DNA of 64,000 nucleotides from Sinonovacula constricta (lineage: Eukaryota > Mollusca > Bivalvia > Cardiida > Solecurtidae): assembly GCA_007844125.1 (NCBI GenBank), contig CM017567.1:16686843-16750842 (forward strand), in the 5' to 3' direction. Positions 22,086 through 33,814 of the stretch are shown piece after piece (the first letter of the stretch is position 1; each line of letters opens with the position of its first letter). A program made the position numbers and the translations under genes. The notes below the pieces were generated by a model. The model worked only from the letters and a program-made list of their open reading frames with translations. It was not told where the DNA came from and searched no databases.

Positions 22086-22294
22086 GCTTCTTGAACGAGG
22101 TTAGTATTATTAATTAATTATAATTTTTTAAACTATTTATTAAGCAAACTTATCTTATACATTTTTAAACCGTTCAATATTTTAAACTGTTTTTAATTAT
22201 AATTCACATTATTTTAACCCGATAGATTTTTATATATTACTATACTTTACTCACATAATTTAGTTTGAACCTGATTATGCTCTATTCACATTTA

Positions 22295-22375
22295 ACTTCT
22301 CTGTATTCGGAGCCGTATGACCTGTTAAGTGTCGGTTAACCGAAAAATCCAAAACAGATCGTACCCTATCTTTCC
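22295..22375 (+). repeat. Dispersed repeat pair with 38180-38265
   Basis: Both contain 'ctattcacatttaact' or 'tattcacatttaacttt', 'tgtattcgg', 'gccgtatgacct' and 'ttaagtgtcggt'. Identity unknown. Confidence 0.55.
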
Positions 22376-22568
22376 TTGTTTTATGAGGATTTTCTTTTTA
22401 TTTATTTTCAATAATTTAAAAAATCAAAATGTACTGCCATTTTTTCCGCAACAATTTGTTAGGTCAAATTGTCAGTGAAATGACAATAAGAGGTTTTGGT
22501 TGAGGCGATGGCAGAAACGTAGAACAATAAATTTTCTATATCGACATGGTAGCCGATGATCTTGTTTA

Positions 22569-22722
22569 GATATAATTAATCTAAAATACGTCTATAAAAC
22601 ACTCTTTGTTTGGGTGTTAAGATATAATAATCTAAAATACGTCTATAAAACACTCTTTGTTGGGGTGTTTAGATATAATTATTTTTAGTGCGTCTATAAA
22701 ACACTCTTTGTTGGGGTGTAAT
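22569..22722. repeat. 51-bp tandem repeat, three units
   Basis: The block 'gtctataaaacactctttgt' recurs at about 22590, 22641 and 22692, a 51-bp period, each preceded by 'agatataat'. Confidence 0.85.
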
Positions 22723-23064
22723 CTATGTTGTCATTTAATTCATCCTATAAGGATTGTTACGTGTATTTCCTTTGATGGACATTGAACTTTGGTTATTCAA
22801 TTCCATCTTCACATGAACAGGATGCTACAACCATTTATTCGTCTCTGGTCATGTTTGTTTATGATTCAGAAAGTTAATTTTATTTGTGGTCAACCATTTT
22901 TGTGTTGTTTTTCAAATCGAAATAATACCATATTCCTTTTCTGAACAATATGTGGACATTATTTTTCGATGACGTCACTACTTTCGTCATTACGTATAGA
23001 AAATATCAGCGCATGGACATTTTGTTTTCAAATAGATCGTTTTTCTTTTCGTTGCTTGCATTTG

Positions 23065-23310
23065 AGAAACTCGTCAGGAAGTGCGAGGTTAGAGCTCTGT
23101 AAGACCGTTTTAAGCACCCCAGTCGGTCCATATTGCCGACTGACCGTTCCAAGTTGGTAACTGTCGGTTTTGCTCTTTTCCTTAAATGACTCATCACAAA
23201 TTTGTTCTTACTTTTCGCTTGGCTTGCATGTGAAATACCTTTGTTCTGTGCCTTTTCGGAGTTTGGTATATGTTGCAATACACATAGGACTTTGTCATAT
23301 GTATTTTTAT
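23065..23310 (-). repeat. R2 interspersed repeat copy
   Basis: Reverse orientation; contains 'cgtcaggaagtgcgagg', 'taagcaccccagtcggtcc' and 'gactgaccgttccaagt'. Flanks show no clear target-site duplication by eye. Confidence 0.75.
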
Positions 23311-23599
23311 TGTTGGTCTTGAATGTGATATTACAATTAAAAAACAATCTATACAAATACCTGCAAAGAAGAGACTTTGATGAAAAAGAATATGAAGTTG
23401 AAGTGATAAAGACGATAACCTTGATGAAAAAGAGCAATCGTGTCAGAGGTGGTAATATAAAAAGAAAACAGATGGAATGAAAAGTATGAAAAATACAGAA
23501 GTTTCAACTGAGAGTTACAAAGAGAGAAAACTGTAAAACGGGAAGAGAACGCGATATATTCATTTATATAGGTAGTTATAGATTAGTGCGCACACCCGT

Positions 23600-25210
23600 C
23601 CACCGTCCCCCTAGACTTTTTCCATGGGTACCAAAATGTTCGTTAGGCTGTCTAGAAACAGAGTCTCTAATGTACCCACAAATAAGCTCATTTGGGCTAT
23701 ATGAAAACTAATGGTTTCCTTGGCAACCATCATGAAACTTTGATAGGAGGGTATGTTTAGAAAAATGCTTACAGCTTTTCCAAAAATGGTAAAAGAAGTA
23801 TAAAACTGGTACTCATTAATAGGTCATTGGATGAGAATTATGGTCATTTGTCAATTATGCAAATTGCAATTATCAATATTTATAAATTTAAATGAGAATC
23901 TTAAAATAGATTTTAGCAATATTCAAACAAATTTAAACGTTTCAAAACTTATAAACATATCCATAACATATATTGGTCTAAGTTTCATATGATTTGGTTC
24001 ATTTTGTGATTTTTATGATTGTTTAAAAATTTATTTTCATCCAAATTTTGCAATTTCAATCTTAACAATTTTGTATCGTTCCTTAATGGAGGCTGTCACT
24101 GAACTTATATTTAAAATAAATAATTATGCAAAATAGCAAACATGAATATTCATATATCTTAATGAGCGTTTAAAAATGAACGTTATTTTCGAAAAGTTGG
24201 TTAGATTCTTTTTACTTAAAACTAATTTTCAGATAGACTCAACAGTAATTAAAGTTATATACATACCCCTACTAGTGTAACACAAGTTGGTCTAAGTTTC
24301 ATATGATTTGCTTCTTTCTATGATTTTTTTTTAAATTATTTTCGTCCAGACCTTGATCAAACAAATATAATTTTGCTAGACGTCTGCTTATAACTAACTA
24401 TAACATTACAAAAAGATTTTATTTCATTATTATTTATGTCACTTTTGACAAGTAAATTAGAATTTATTTCATTTAAAAGCCATATTTAAACAAACTGTAC
24501 AGTTTAAAATTTTAGGAGGCACCTCTCTTAGTCCGATACGTTTTTGTTTAAGTTTTGCATGAATGGGCCCATCCTTTAAATTTGTATGATTATTTGAATT
24601 AATTTTATCTGAGGTTTTCTCATTAAATTTTAACTCACAAATATTTTAAAAGCCTGTTTATAACTTTTTATAACATGAAAACACACACACACACACACAC
24701 ATACATTGTTTGAGTGGTCCTTTGATGCAGGAAATCTTGTCATATGTATATTCTTTTCTAATACAGCATATGATAAAACCATATTTTTCTTCTGCTGTCT
24801 AATATTTAATCTTTTCAGTTCATGGTACAATAAATGTACCATTATTATATATGGGTCCAGCCAGAGAACACAAATGTTGTTCTTCCTTAAGACTTTTATT
24901 TAGATTTAAGAAAATACAATTGCTTCATTCAAGCTTAAAGTAAAACATACTTTAGAAAAAATCTGGTTCATTGGGGGCAACAAATACAAGTGGAAGTTAA
25001 AAAGTAGATTTGGAAAAGCACATTTATTTTGATCAAATTTCCTAGTAGGGTTATAATCAAACAATAATCTGAAAGTGATAGTTCTGCGTACAGATACATT
25101 TTAAAATTAGTTATAAATTAGGTATAAATCCCAAGAGACTTTAATCAGTTGATTATTTTTGGGCATATTTGAAACATTAACAAGTAATGTATGACTATTA
25201 AATAGGACTT
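23600..25210 (+). repeat. R1 large AT-rich dispersed element, copy 1
   Basis: Shares blocks with three other places: 'accaaaatgttcgttaggct' at 23632 with 27235 (direct) and 37680 (inverted); 'tggtctaagttt' and 'ctgcttataact' at 23980-24400 with 33855-33990 (direct) and 37200-37350 (inverted); 'atacaattgcttcattcaag' at about 24914 with 34960 (direct). No protein is recognisable. Within this copy a module of about 280 bp occurs twice (about 23976 and 24254). A (CA)n tract is at about 24678-24702. Confidence 0.65.
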
Positions 25211-25701
25211 TGTCATATTCTTAAAAACATGATGTCTTAGGATAAAGTTAAGTGGTTCCTAAAATTAACACACTTCACGCATTTTAAAGTGGAACAGATG
25301 AAGGCAAAAATTGAGAAAGATAGTAATCGGAACGACTTGGAAATAATGCTGTTACAAAGCAAAGTTATAACGTAGTAGTTTGCTAATGTAGTTAATAATA
25401 ACACATTGAACCTACCTTAAAAATATCACTTAACACGTGAGGCCGATTGTCGCTAATATTGCACTAAAACATTTCCCAGTCTTCTGCGGATAATTAAAAT
25501 TTATCATGTTAGTATTTAGTTAACCTTAATAAATGTTTAGTAATGACGTTAAGGGCCATTACACAGTAGAAATACTTAGATCATTTAAGTTTGGTGGATA
25601 AAAAGATGGGATTAATTTTACGGGATTGATGGATAGCTATCTAGGGTCTTGAAAAAAAGGTCTTTTAGTCTATGTCCGAAACGTTATCGTGTTCGGAACG
25701 T
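25211..25701. other. Upstream region of gene C
   Basis: AT-rich, no repeat family recognised. Probably contains the promoter of gene C at its right end. Confidence 0.35.
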
Positions 25702-25708
25702 TATAAAA
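25702..25708 (+). promoter_or_regulatory. TATA-box-like motif upstream of gene C
   Basis: TATAAAA lies 145 bp before the chosen ATG of gene C. With initiation about 30 bp downstream the 5' UTR would be about 120 nt. Motif match only; AT-rich DNA gives such matches by chance. Confidence 0.3.
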
Positions 25709-25852
25709 TGGCAGAAATCAGCCACCATAGTGTAACACTTTCACAATGCGTGCATGCAGTAAGTGCCTACGTTGTTAAAGTAAACAGTTAATGTTACGAC
25801 TACGGCTTGTGATACGTTAAAGGCTGTTTTATTCAGTTTGACGACTCTTGAG

Positions 25853-26197
25853 ATGCCGACGTATTTTCGTAATCGCTGTTTATATATAATCGCGGGCTTA
25901 CTTTGTTTGCTTTTGGCAACAATAATTTATAAGCAAAAAACTTACGATGACAAAATGAAAGAATTAATTGCTGGAGCTACAGACGTGTGGTTTATGGAAA
26001 AAAGGTTCGACTACACAGCTGCCATGCAAGAGTTAAATGAGGAGAGAGTTGACCAAGAAGATCCGAGACTGATTAGATTGATCCGGGATTATTATATCGA
26101 CCCTCCTTCGGAAATGGAATACAATCTGACAAACCCAAAAGCGATGGGAAACTCACCGGGCCAATCAAAGTTTGTGGATGCGCAACTGAATGCAAAG
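25853..26197 (+). CDS. FkbM/Star-like type II membrane methyltransferase, gene C, exon 1
   Basis: 115 codons from the first ATG to AAG followed by a GT donor (gtaact at 26198); phase 0. Residues 1-8 form a short basic cytosolic tail, residues about 11-26 (YIIAGLLCLLLATIIY) a single signal-anchor helix, then a stem. The stretch DPRLIRLIRDYYIDPPSE and the ending GQSKFVDAQLNAK have the layout of animal Star-like proteins, where an exon with such a sequence precedes the methyltransferase core. The product should be an endoplasmic reticulum/Golgi type II membrane protein; substrate unknown. Drosophila Star acts in export of EGF-receptor ligands, but that role should not be transferred to this paralogue without evidence. 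With exons 2 and 3 the protein would be 302 residues. Confidence 0.82.
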
Positions 26198-26449
26198 GTA
26201 ACTATTTGATTGATTTTACTGTCAAACTACCATCCAAAAGAATGACATTTACTTACAATTCTGGAGTTACAATATCAATTATATTTATTGTGTTTGATGA
26301 TTTTCAAATTACTAACCTGTATATTGTGTATACCGGAGTTACAATAATTAACTAATTGGTATGATATATTATTATTTTAAATCACGTTGCCTATAACCCC
26401 TTTACTGCACAGAATTTTGTCTAGTTAATCTCAATTTAGAAACTGCTTT

Positions 26450-26555
26450 GTGCTGTTTTGTAAAAAGGAAAGACTAAGAAGTGCTAGGTTGGAGCTCTTC
26501 TTAAACCAGGATAAAGCACCGCAGTCGATTTTTTTACCGACTGATCAGTCCATGG
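26450..26555 (-). repeat. R2 interspersed repeat, partial copy
   Basis: Contains 'gaagtgctaggttggagctc', 'ttaaaccaggataaagca' and 'ttaccgactgatcagtcca'. Truncated after this block. Confidence 0.6.
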
Positions 26556-26577
26556 GAGTAGCTAGGACAATTTGGAG

Positions 26578-26658
26578 TGTTCTCCTGGGGGTGGGTGCGG
26601 GAGAGGATGTCCCCCTCGTGCGTGGGCGGGGGCTTCGGAGGTCCTCCCCAGGGAGAAA
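26578..26658. other. GC-rich patch with inverted ends
   Basis: In an AT-rich intron this 80-bp patch is strongly G/C-rich. Its left edge 'ctcctgggg' and right edge 'ccccagggag' are nearly complementary, so a stem with a G-rich loop is possible; plus-strand G runs (ggggg, ggg, ggg) could also form a quadruplex. Confidence 0.5.
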
Positions 26659-27199
26659 AAAGAAACTTTGCATAACGCAAACGCCATTTAGTGTATTCTG
26701 AAAGTTAAATAACTAAACACTTATTGTTTTCGAATTTATACATATGCATTATTGGCAGCTTTCAAAGAAAATAGATATATCATGAACAATGGTAAACGTT
26801 AAACACAAAAGCCAATCGACGCTACTTCTCCGTGAACTTGTTGGCTAGAACCTCTGCACTTCCGTTCATGTCCCTGTATATGTTCATGAGGCCTAACCCA
26901 GAGAGGCGCTATGTTCCCATGATGTACCTTTATAATGATGAGTGTTAAACGATAACGTAAGCCAGGCAACCTACCAATATCACTTACTTGGTGGATAATG
27001 TAGATCTATACGCTTGGTCAGTAAGTTAATATAAATATAAACAACAAACTACACAATGGATAGTCTAAAATGTACCTTAGATGGGATCAGTTTTTGGGCT
27101 AGAAAGCGTTCATTTGCCTCAAAGAGTCTGTCTGGCAGTTCCGCTATCATGTTGTTCATAAACGGTAATAAGTACATGTTTTACTCTGGCATCTGAATA

Positions 27200-28620
27200 T
27201 GATTTCCCATACACCTCCAGACTTTTGTTGGATACTAAAATGTTCGATGGGGTGTCTAGAATCAGAATCTCCAATGTTCTAAAAATAAACTCATGTGGGC
27301 TATATGAAATATAATACCCTCCATAATAGGATTTTGATTATTCAATCTTAATGGATAATTTGGCTAGAAGTCTGCTTATAACTAACCATAACTTCATTGG
27401 GATTTATTTGATTGTGTTTTACTTGAATTGGTACATTTTAAAAATGTTGTATCACTTTTTACATTCATTTGGTCAGAGTTTTCATTATTAATTTTTAACA
27501 CACGAATATGTTAAAAGACTACTTATAACTATTCATAACATGGAAAAACAATTATTGACTAGTCCTTTTTCATACTTTTACATAGGATCCCAAGCATTTA
27601 AATAAAAAAAGTTTTTGCGTGCAGATATAAGTTTCTAGTAATTGTTCTATTGAATGATTGTATGCTACACCTTCAAATCCTTATAAACTAGGTAATAATT
27701 TTTTATTGAAATGGAATAGGGTTAAACGCTTAAAAATGTTTTTGTAAAGTGAATTAATTATTTCTCCGATTTTCTCTCTACTTTATCTTTAAGGTTAAGA
27801 TAGTGCTAACTGCTAAATTGTTTATAAGTTTGATCAGTTCCTATCATTTTCAAGTTTACATGACATTTGATATTGTATTATACTCTTTGCAGACATTTAT
27901 TGCCATCTGTTTACTGTGATTGGTCTTAAATGGTAAAATCTCTATTTTTGTACTATCCAACATGTGCGTTCTCTTTCACCAACAGTATATATATTGATAT
28001 GTCCAACACTTCAAAACATTTTTGGACAACGTTTTGGAAAACCCCTTTGCATGTTTTGGGGATCTTTCCGCGAGATAAGTTGATAGGCAAAACCATATTT
28101 ATTAACTCAACAAACATGTAATTTTATTTTGGAACAAAGAAATTACATTTACCCACTTTCATTGTCTTATCCTTTAGCTTAGCAAATGAAACTTACTTTT
28201 ATCAAATTCAAACTGCAACAGGAAATCAGAGCTTATAAACTGAAAAATTAATTTGATGTTGATGCAATGCTATATAAAGCAGTAGATCTGCCTTGTTAAG
28301 CTTTAATTTTTTTACTTGTTTAGGATATTTGCAACATGCCCACATCATGTCATCAATGTGTTTAATACTGTTTTCTGTTATAAGAGTGCAGGGATTCATT
28401 CTATCAAAAAACAATTCTTAGCTGAATTTCAATTTTAATATTATGATTGTTTTTCTTTGTGATGTTCAAGTCAGTTATGGCATCATTTCTATTTTATCCC
28501 TTAAATAAAATCATTTTAATTAATGCACACTATAAAATTAATACATATTGTATAATCTATAATCAAGATATATATACATATAAAATCCAATCAAGATGAC
28601 GTGATAATTATATCTTTCAG
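27200..28620 (+). repeat. R1 large AT-rich dispersed element, copy 2
   Basis: Begins with the same 'aaaatgttcgatggggtgtc' block as 23632 and ends with the 'gcagggattcattctatca' and 'cacaaag / gatgttcaag' blocks found inverted at 35780-35880. It thus covers both ends of the family but lacks the middle seen at 24500-25200. Confidence 0.65.
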
Positions 28621-29639
28621 TTTTATTGACAATAACATCACAAGCAAAATTAAAAACTTTTGACTACTGTATTTTTTCAAACGTCTGCAATATCGGCTGC
28701 ATAAATTAAACTTCATATCTCGGTTTATTGAATAATAAATAATCGAGTTATAACCAGTGGTGGTCAGGCAGTTTCATGTGTTCATTTATAGCAATATTGA
28801 TATTCTATCCAACATTGGACTTAAAACCCCGAGCCCTGACGTCCTCAAAATTCTCCACCTTACATGAATGACACAACTTTTGCTGGACATTTAAAATTCA
28901 GCTCATTTATGGAAATCATCCAAAGGCTTTATGTTCTGAAAACATCTAGTTCGAAGTAGATACAAGGGCAATTTGGTCCATTCAGTGATTTACTTAACAG
29001 ACAACAAGCAGACAATATATAAAGTAAAAATGAGAAAAAAATATCATCATACATACTGATATAGTTTCAAAATGCTGCAAAATAAGTGTGTGGCTTAGTA
29101 ATTGACTCGACTTAAATAAGATATCTGATCGTTATAAATACTTGAGTTACATTGAACTGAAATGTTAACATGTTGGAATTTTGTCTGTTTTTCTTTTGTT
29201 GCTCTCAATCCTATTTAGACTGCCCATAACACAATGTTGTGGAAAATGTTTTATTCCGGGATTTAACCTAACATTGTTCATCGGAACTAGATGCATAATT
29301 TACTTACAAAAGAATGTAAAAATGATACACTGACTTGTCATTTCTGGCAGCGTAAATCTCCCTAACTTAGGCAATCATAACAGGCGTTATATAAAATTTA
29401 GACACGGCATGCGAAAAGGTACCTTCGGGAGTTTCTTAAATGTTCGAAATCGCTTAAAAGTTAAAACATATTGCATGTGAAATTGTAGCTCTTCATTAAA
29501 AGATGTTACATTTTAAACATATTAGAGCGTAAATAATCGGTCAATTAGGATCGAAATAAACTCCAAATTGTGTTTGTGGTAAAAGTCTTCCGACAAAGTA
29601 CTTTCCATAATCGTGATTAAATGACACGCTCGTAAGAAT

Positions 29640-30060
29640 ATCGCCAGCCTTGCAATCGTCCACGAGTTTACCCGAGCGGGCTAATAGCAACGTACGTCAA
29701 ATTCTTAAAGCAATCGGCGTGTAGAGGATGGGATGGGATTGGCCGGCATTTTTGCCGATACTGTGCAGCGACATTTCTATCATTATAGCACAGGGGCACT
29801 TATGAGGTGCCGAGGGACTGAACCCGGCCGGTCCATTATACTGACACCGACGAGTCAGGCGTAATGCTGTCCCCTTAGCCCCGAGCGTTAGGAAGGAAGC
29901 CACTACTACCAACTTTAAAGTCTTTGGTTTGACCCGACCGGGGTTCGAACACATGACCTCCCGATCCGCAAGCCGATCGGCGTGTAGAACAACACTACAT
30001 ATGCATATAAAGCATGTGTGAATAAGGGTACCGTTTAAATTGCGGCACAAAAAAAAAAAC
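29640..30060 (-). repeat. tRNA-derived SINE with conserved central domain
   Basis: On the minus strand a tRNA-like head contains box A-like tcggcttgcggatcggg and box B-like gtgttcgaaccccgg (about 29950-29975 in plus coordinates). Downstream of the head is the stretch 'gtcagtataatggaccgg' near 29830-29850, matching 'gtcaggataatgtgactggg' in the SINE at 44.1 kb. The tail near 29700 repeats the 'cggcgtgtaga' sequence that also occurs at the head side (about 29980), perhaps a target-site-like duplication of the flank. Confidence 0.65.
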
Positions 30061-30349
30061 GGCGGCACACGGGCCGAAGTAATTATCTCCCTGTGTAATG
30101 TGTCGCATTATCCATTTATTTGAGGGCATTATAAATATACATGCAGAACATTTTTATATTCAGCCGGTAAATAATTTCGTGCTTCGTATAAAATAAGATT
30201 ACATTGCTGGGACTATTTTACCTCTATTTATTTAAGCGACATCAGTCCGTGGATGAGTTAACCTGAAAAGGCTAAAGCAATGGGTTACATCTAGGTTTAT
30301 TTTGCTAAGCAGACTCCGATCATACCTTAACGTATAATTGCCAACAATT

Positions 30350-30478
30350 AGAAATAATTAGGTATTATTTGTAAGAGCAACGTCCGTCCATACTTGGAAA
30401 CTATTATCACCTATACATTGTAACGAGTAGCTATGATTTCCTGGAACAAACTCCGTCAAAACTTGCACTCTGCCCCCG

Positions 30479-30512
<34 letters not shown>

Positions 30513-31520
30513 CCGCCACCCTCCCGCCCCTACCGTTACAATAAAATGACACACATTAGGTAACAGCAAGGCATAATTTGTTAGAGCATTAGAGCAACGT
30601 CCGTCCATACCGTTACCATAAAATGGCAGATATTGGGTAATATCTAGGTATAATTTCGTCTATCCATATCGTCACAATTAAATGACACATATTGGTTAAT
30701 GTTGAGGTGTTATTTGTCAGGGGAACATCCGTCCATACCGTTACCATAAAATGACACATATTAGATAATATCTAGGTGTAATTTGTTTGAACAACGTCAG
30801 TCCATACCGTTACAATAAAATGACACTTATTAGACAATATCTAGGTGTAATTTGTTAGAGGAACGCCCGACTATACCGCTACTATAGAATGACACATAAT
30901 GGATAATAACTAGGTGTAATTATTAGAGCACGCCCATCCATACCGGTACCATAAAATGGCACACCATGGTTTATATCTAGGTGTAATTTGTAAGAGCAAC
31001 GTCTGTCCATAAAGGTACCATAAAATGACACATACTGGGTAATATCTAGGCATAATTTGTTAGAGCAACATCCGTCCATTACGTTATCATGAAGTGGCAC
31101 ATATTGGGTAATATCTAGGTGTAATTTGTTAGAGCTACGTTCGTTTATACCGTTACAATAAAATGACACATAATGGGTAATATGTAGATGTTATTTGTTA
31201 AAGCAACGTCCGTCCATACCGGTACTATAAAATTACACATATTGGGTAATTCGTATGCGTAATTTGTTAGAGCAACGTCCGTCCATATCGTTACCATAAA
31301 ATGGCATAGGAAGACAAAAGCAAATATCTAGACATCATTTGTTAGAGCAACATCCGCCCATACCGTTACCATGAAGTGGCACATATTGGGTAATATCTAG
31401 GTGTAATTTGTTAGAGCCACGTTCGTTTATACCGTAACCATAAAATGGCACATAATGGGTAATATGTAGATAGAATTTGTTAGAGCAACGTCTGTCCATA
31501 CCGTTACCATAAAATGGCAT
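30350..31520 (-). repeat. 69-bp satellite array, main block
   Basis: About 16 head-to-tail units, consensus blocks 'gttagagcaacgtccgtcca', 'taccgttaccataaaatg', 'acacatattgggtaatat' and 'ctaggtgtaattt'. The unit is 69 bp (23 codons); the minus strand often stays open and reads FYGNGMDGRCSNKLHLDITQ in tandem. No start, domain or splice context supports a real protein. It lies inside intron 1 of gene C. Confidence 0.9.
30470..30530. repeat. Poly(C) tract
   Basis: About 33 consecutive C at 30479-30511, flanked by further C-rich sequence, at a place where a 69-bp unit is disrupted. The minus strand is a G-run able to form quadruplexes. Confidence 0.9.
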
Positions 31521-31521
31521 A

Positions 31522-31712
31522 TGAAGAAAAAAACAAACATGGTTAAAATAAATGTGACAAAAACACAGAGACGAGACATAACATACAAAAAGAAAAACCA
31601 TCAGTTACCACCTTGGAACGGTCAGTCAGCAAAAGGAACGACTGGGGTGCTTAAACCTGGTTTGTGGAGCGCTCCAACCTCGCACTTCCTGAAGGTCATT
31701 CTATGAAAAAAA
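31522..31712 (+). repeat. R2 interspersed repeat copy inside the 69-bp array
   Basis: Well-preserved: 'ttaccaccttggaacggtca', 'gcttaaacctggtttgtgg', 'tcgcacttcctgaagg'. The left side begins within a satellite unit (after 'cataaaatggcata'). An earlier satellite unit at about 31308 has 'ggcataggaagacaaaag' at the same place, possibly a trace of a second, mostly deleted copy. Confidence 0.75.
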
Positions 31713-32130
31713 CAGTGTAAATACAAATATCCCGTCAAAGTGAAACAACGAACAGTTAGCACCTACATCGGGAGTTAAAACAGATACAATGAACTTATAT
31801 ACATACATAATATCCAGCAATTAAGTAAACTATCAACATATGTACAGTAGAAAAAAGCCTCGGCAACCTAAAAATTTCAAATGAGAGTAGTTTGAAATAA
31901 AACAGTTCAAGCACTGATGTATAATAAGAACAAGTAAAACAGCCCAAGCGCTGATATACAATAAGAACAATTTAATGATGTCATACAATGCCATGACGTC
32001 AAATGCCAAAAGTGTTAAAAGTGAAATGTAAAAAATACGAAAGAAATAATTGAATTTTATTAAACCACCTACAACAAAAGATAAAATGTAGTATTGTTAA
32101 GAGTTAATAAGTTTTAAAATAAATATCATA
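31713..32130. other. Spacer between R2 copy and retroelement 3' end
   Basis: AT-rich with 'gttcaagcactgatgtataat' and 'cccaagcgctgatatacaat' as a short duplicated motif near 31905-31970. No gene seen. Confidence 0.4.
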
Positions 32131-32440
32131 AAAAGCCGAGGATTTATCCGCAGTTGGCATATTATATAATAAAGGTACAAAAATCCCGATGTTATACCTA
32201 CTGTGCAATCGCATGTAAAGGGCATGGAGACTGCTCAAGTTGTCCCACCTATATAGGGCACGACTAGAGAGATTAACAGACAAAAAATCCAACCGTAACT
32301 GTCCAAGTACGGCTTTAAGTCACTGTTTTCATATAGTCTCAACAATTTGTCTGGTCATCGTGTAATTAAAATGCAGTGCATGTTCTTGACAGTAAAAGGG
32401 TCAATTGCAAGCAATGCAGTACATCGAAGGATTTCCGGAC
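32131..32440 (-). repeat. Retroelement 3' end, second copy of 52991-53300
   Basis: Direct match to 52991-53300 (blocks 'aaaaagccgaggatttatcc', 'gactgctcaagttgt', 'ctttaagtcactgtttt', 'gtcatcgtgtaatt'). At 53 kb this sequence directly follows the Penelope-like RT remnant on the minus strand, so both are best explained as the element's 3' region. Here only that 3' region is present, inserted in the satellite array. Confidence 0.65.
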
Positions 32441-32690
32441 GTTGTAAGCGCAACGTCCGTCCATACCGTTACCATAAAATGACACATATTGAGAAATACC
32501 TAGGTGTAATTTGTTAGCGCAACGTCCGTCCATACCGTTACCATAAACTGGCACATATTGTGTAATACCTAGGTGTAATTTGTTAGAGCAACATTCGTCC
32601 ATACCGATACCATAAAATGGCACATATTGGGTACTAGGTATAATTTGTTAGGGCAACGTCCGTCCATACCGTTACCATCACAACGACATA
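32441..32690 (-). repeat. 69-bp satellite array, continuation
   Basis: Three to four further units with the 'caacgtccgtccataccg' block, resuming immediately after the retroelement 3' end. The array was therefore split by insertions. Confidence 0.85.
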
Positions 32691-33598
32691 TAATAGTACA
32701 TTTAGGTCAAAAAACTTTAGACTTATGGCATGATGTTCGTGAAGGATTCATTGAATGATGCGACGAAAATCACAGGACTGACTTGGACCCGTTCTATGCA
32801 TGATATAGGGAGTATCTCTATCCGACCCACAAAAATAGAGCAATGAAGTTCCTTTTAGGAAACATTTCGTCAAATAATGGTATCAGTGCCCCCACCACCA
32901 ACGCCACCACCACCACCATCACGGTGAATCCGGTTCTGTATCTCACACGTTCAATCACTCACCTCTTTGTTTTTGAAAAACGATCCAGTCATACCTTGTT
33001 TTTCAGAACAACTTTAAAAGTACAATTGCTTTCTTTTTAACTAACTATGCATCAATAAACAGCTGAAAAGGTAATCATAAAAATGTACGATTTCAATTCC
33101 ATGGTATCCATATATCCTAACTTAAATTATTTAGTGGAAAAATACGAGACTACAACTGCGGTTAAAACAAGATTTACACATTTACGTTGAAGATTGTATA
33201 AATATACAGTTACGTATTTATTGCCCTCTATTTGATAAAGATCGTGTTGATTCCGTTGTGATTTAGGTCGTTTTTTGTGCTAGGATCCTCGGTGTCCTCT
33301 TCCGGTTGTTTATTTTATGTTATTTTATTTAGTCGTACTTAAACAATATAAATGATGCCAGTAATCTGAAATGACAAAAGGACCAAGTCACGTTATTTAT
33401 TAAACTATATTTTCAAAATATTTATGTTAGTACGCAATGTGTTGCTCTGTGTTAGGCTGGTCTGCACAATATAAACATGAGTTATCGCTGTACGATGTAT
33501 GTGTATGTTTGTGTATGTTGCTTGTTATTGTCATTTTGACTTAACTGTAAAATTATGAACACCAATTCCTTTAACTATTCACGATTATTAACTTCCAG

Positions 33599-33793
33599 AG
33601 GAACGGATTTTTCGTGGAGTGCGGTGCCTTTAACGGTGAATGGCTGTCCAACTCGCTGTTCTTCGAGATGGCCCGTGACTGGAGTGGTCTGTTAATAGAG
33701 GCGGACCCCGTGTCGTATCAGATGCTGAAGCACAAACACCGGAAAGCATTCTCCGTCAACGCTTGTTTGTCCATAAAACCGTATCCTATGAAG
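33599..33793 (+). CDS. FkbM/Star-like methyltransferase, gene C, exon 2
   Basis: 65 codons with an acceptor ttccag before 33599 and a GT donor at 33794 (gtaatt); both junctions phase 0. Residues 116-180 of the protein. VECGAFNGE (residues 121-129) is the SAM-binding loop, and LLIEADP holds the acidic residue after the second strand of the Rossmann-like fold. It aligns codon for codon with gene A 2205-2399. Position between an exon with a membrane anchor and one with the DIEGDE motif, all in phase, supports a single functional gene. Confidence 0.88.
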
Positions 33794-33814
33794 GTAATTA
33801 TAAATAATAAACAT

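Larger units (their letters stand above)
26198..33598 (+). other. Intron 1 of gene C (7.4 kb)
   Basis: Bounded by gtaact and ttccag. It is filled with repeats: an R2 fragment, a GC-rich inverted repeat, an R1 copy, a SINE, a poly(C) tract, the 69-bp satellite, another R2 copy and a retroelement 3' end. Its 28621-29640 and 32690-33590 parts show nothing recognisable. Confidence 0.7.

Noticed and set aside
23006..23437. 143-codon minus-strand ORF
   Set aside because: It overlaps an R2 repeat copy and its translation (CLKRSYRALTSHFLTSF) is repeat-derived.
29697..30068. 123-codon minus-strand ORF
   Set aside because: It coincides with the tRNA-headed SINE; the apparent peptide is a chance translation.
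30882..31601. Protein of 23-residue repeats on the minus strand
   Set aside because: It is the translated 69-bp satellite; stops occur at irregular places and no splice or promoter context supports it.
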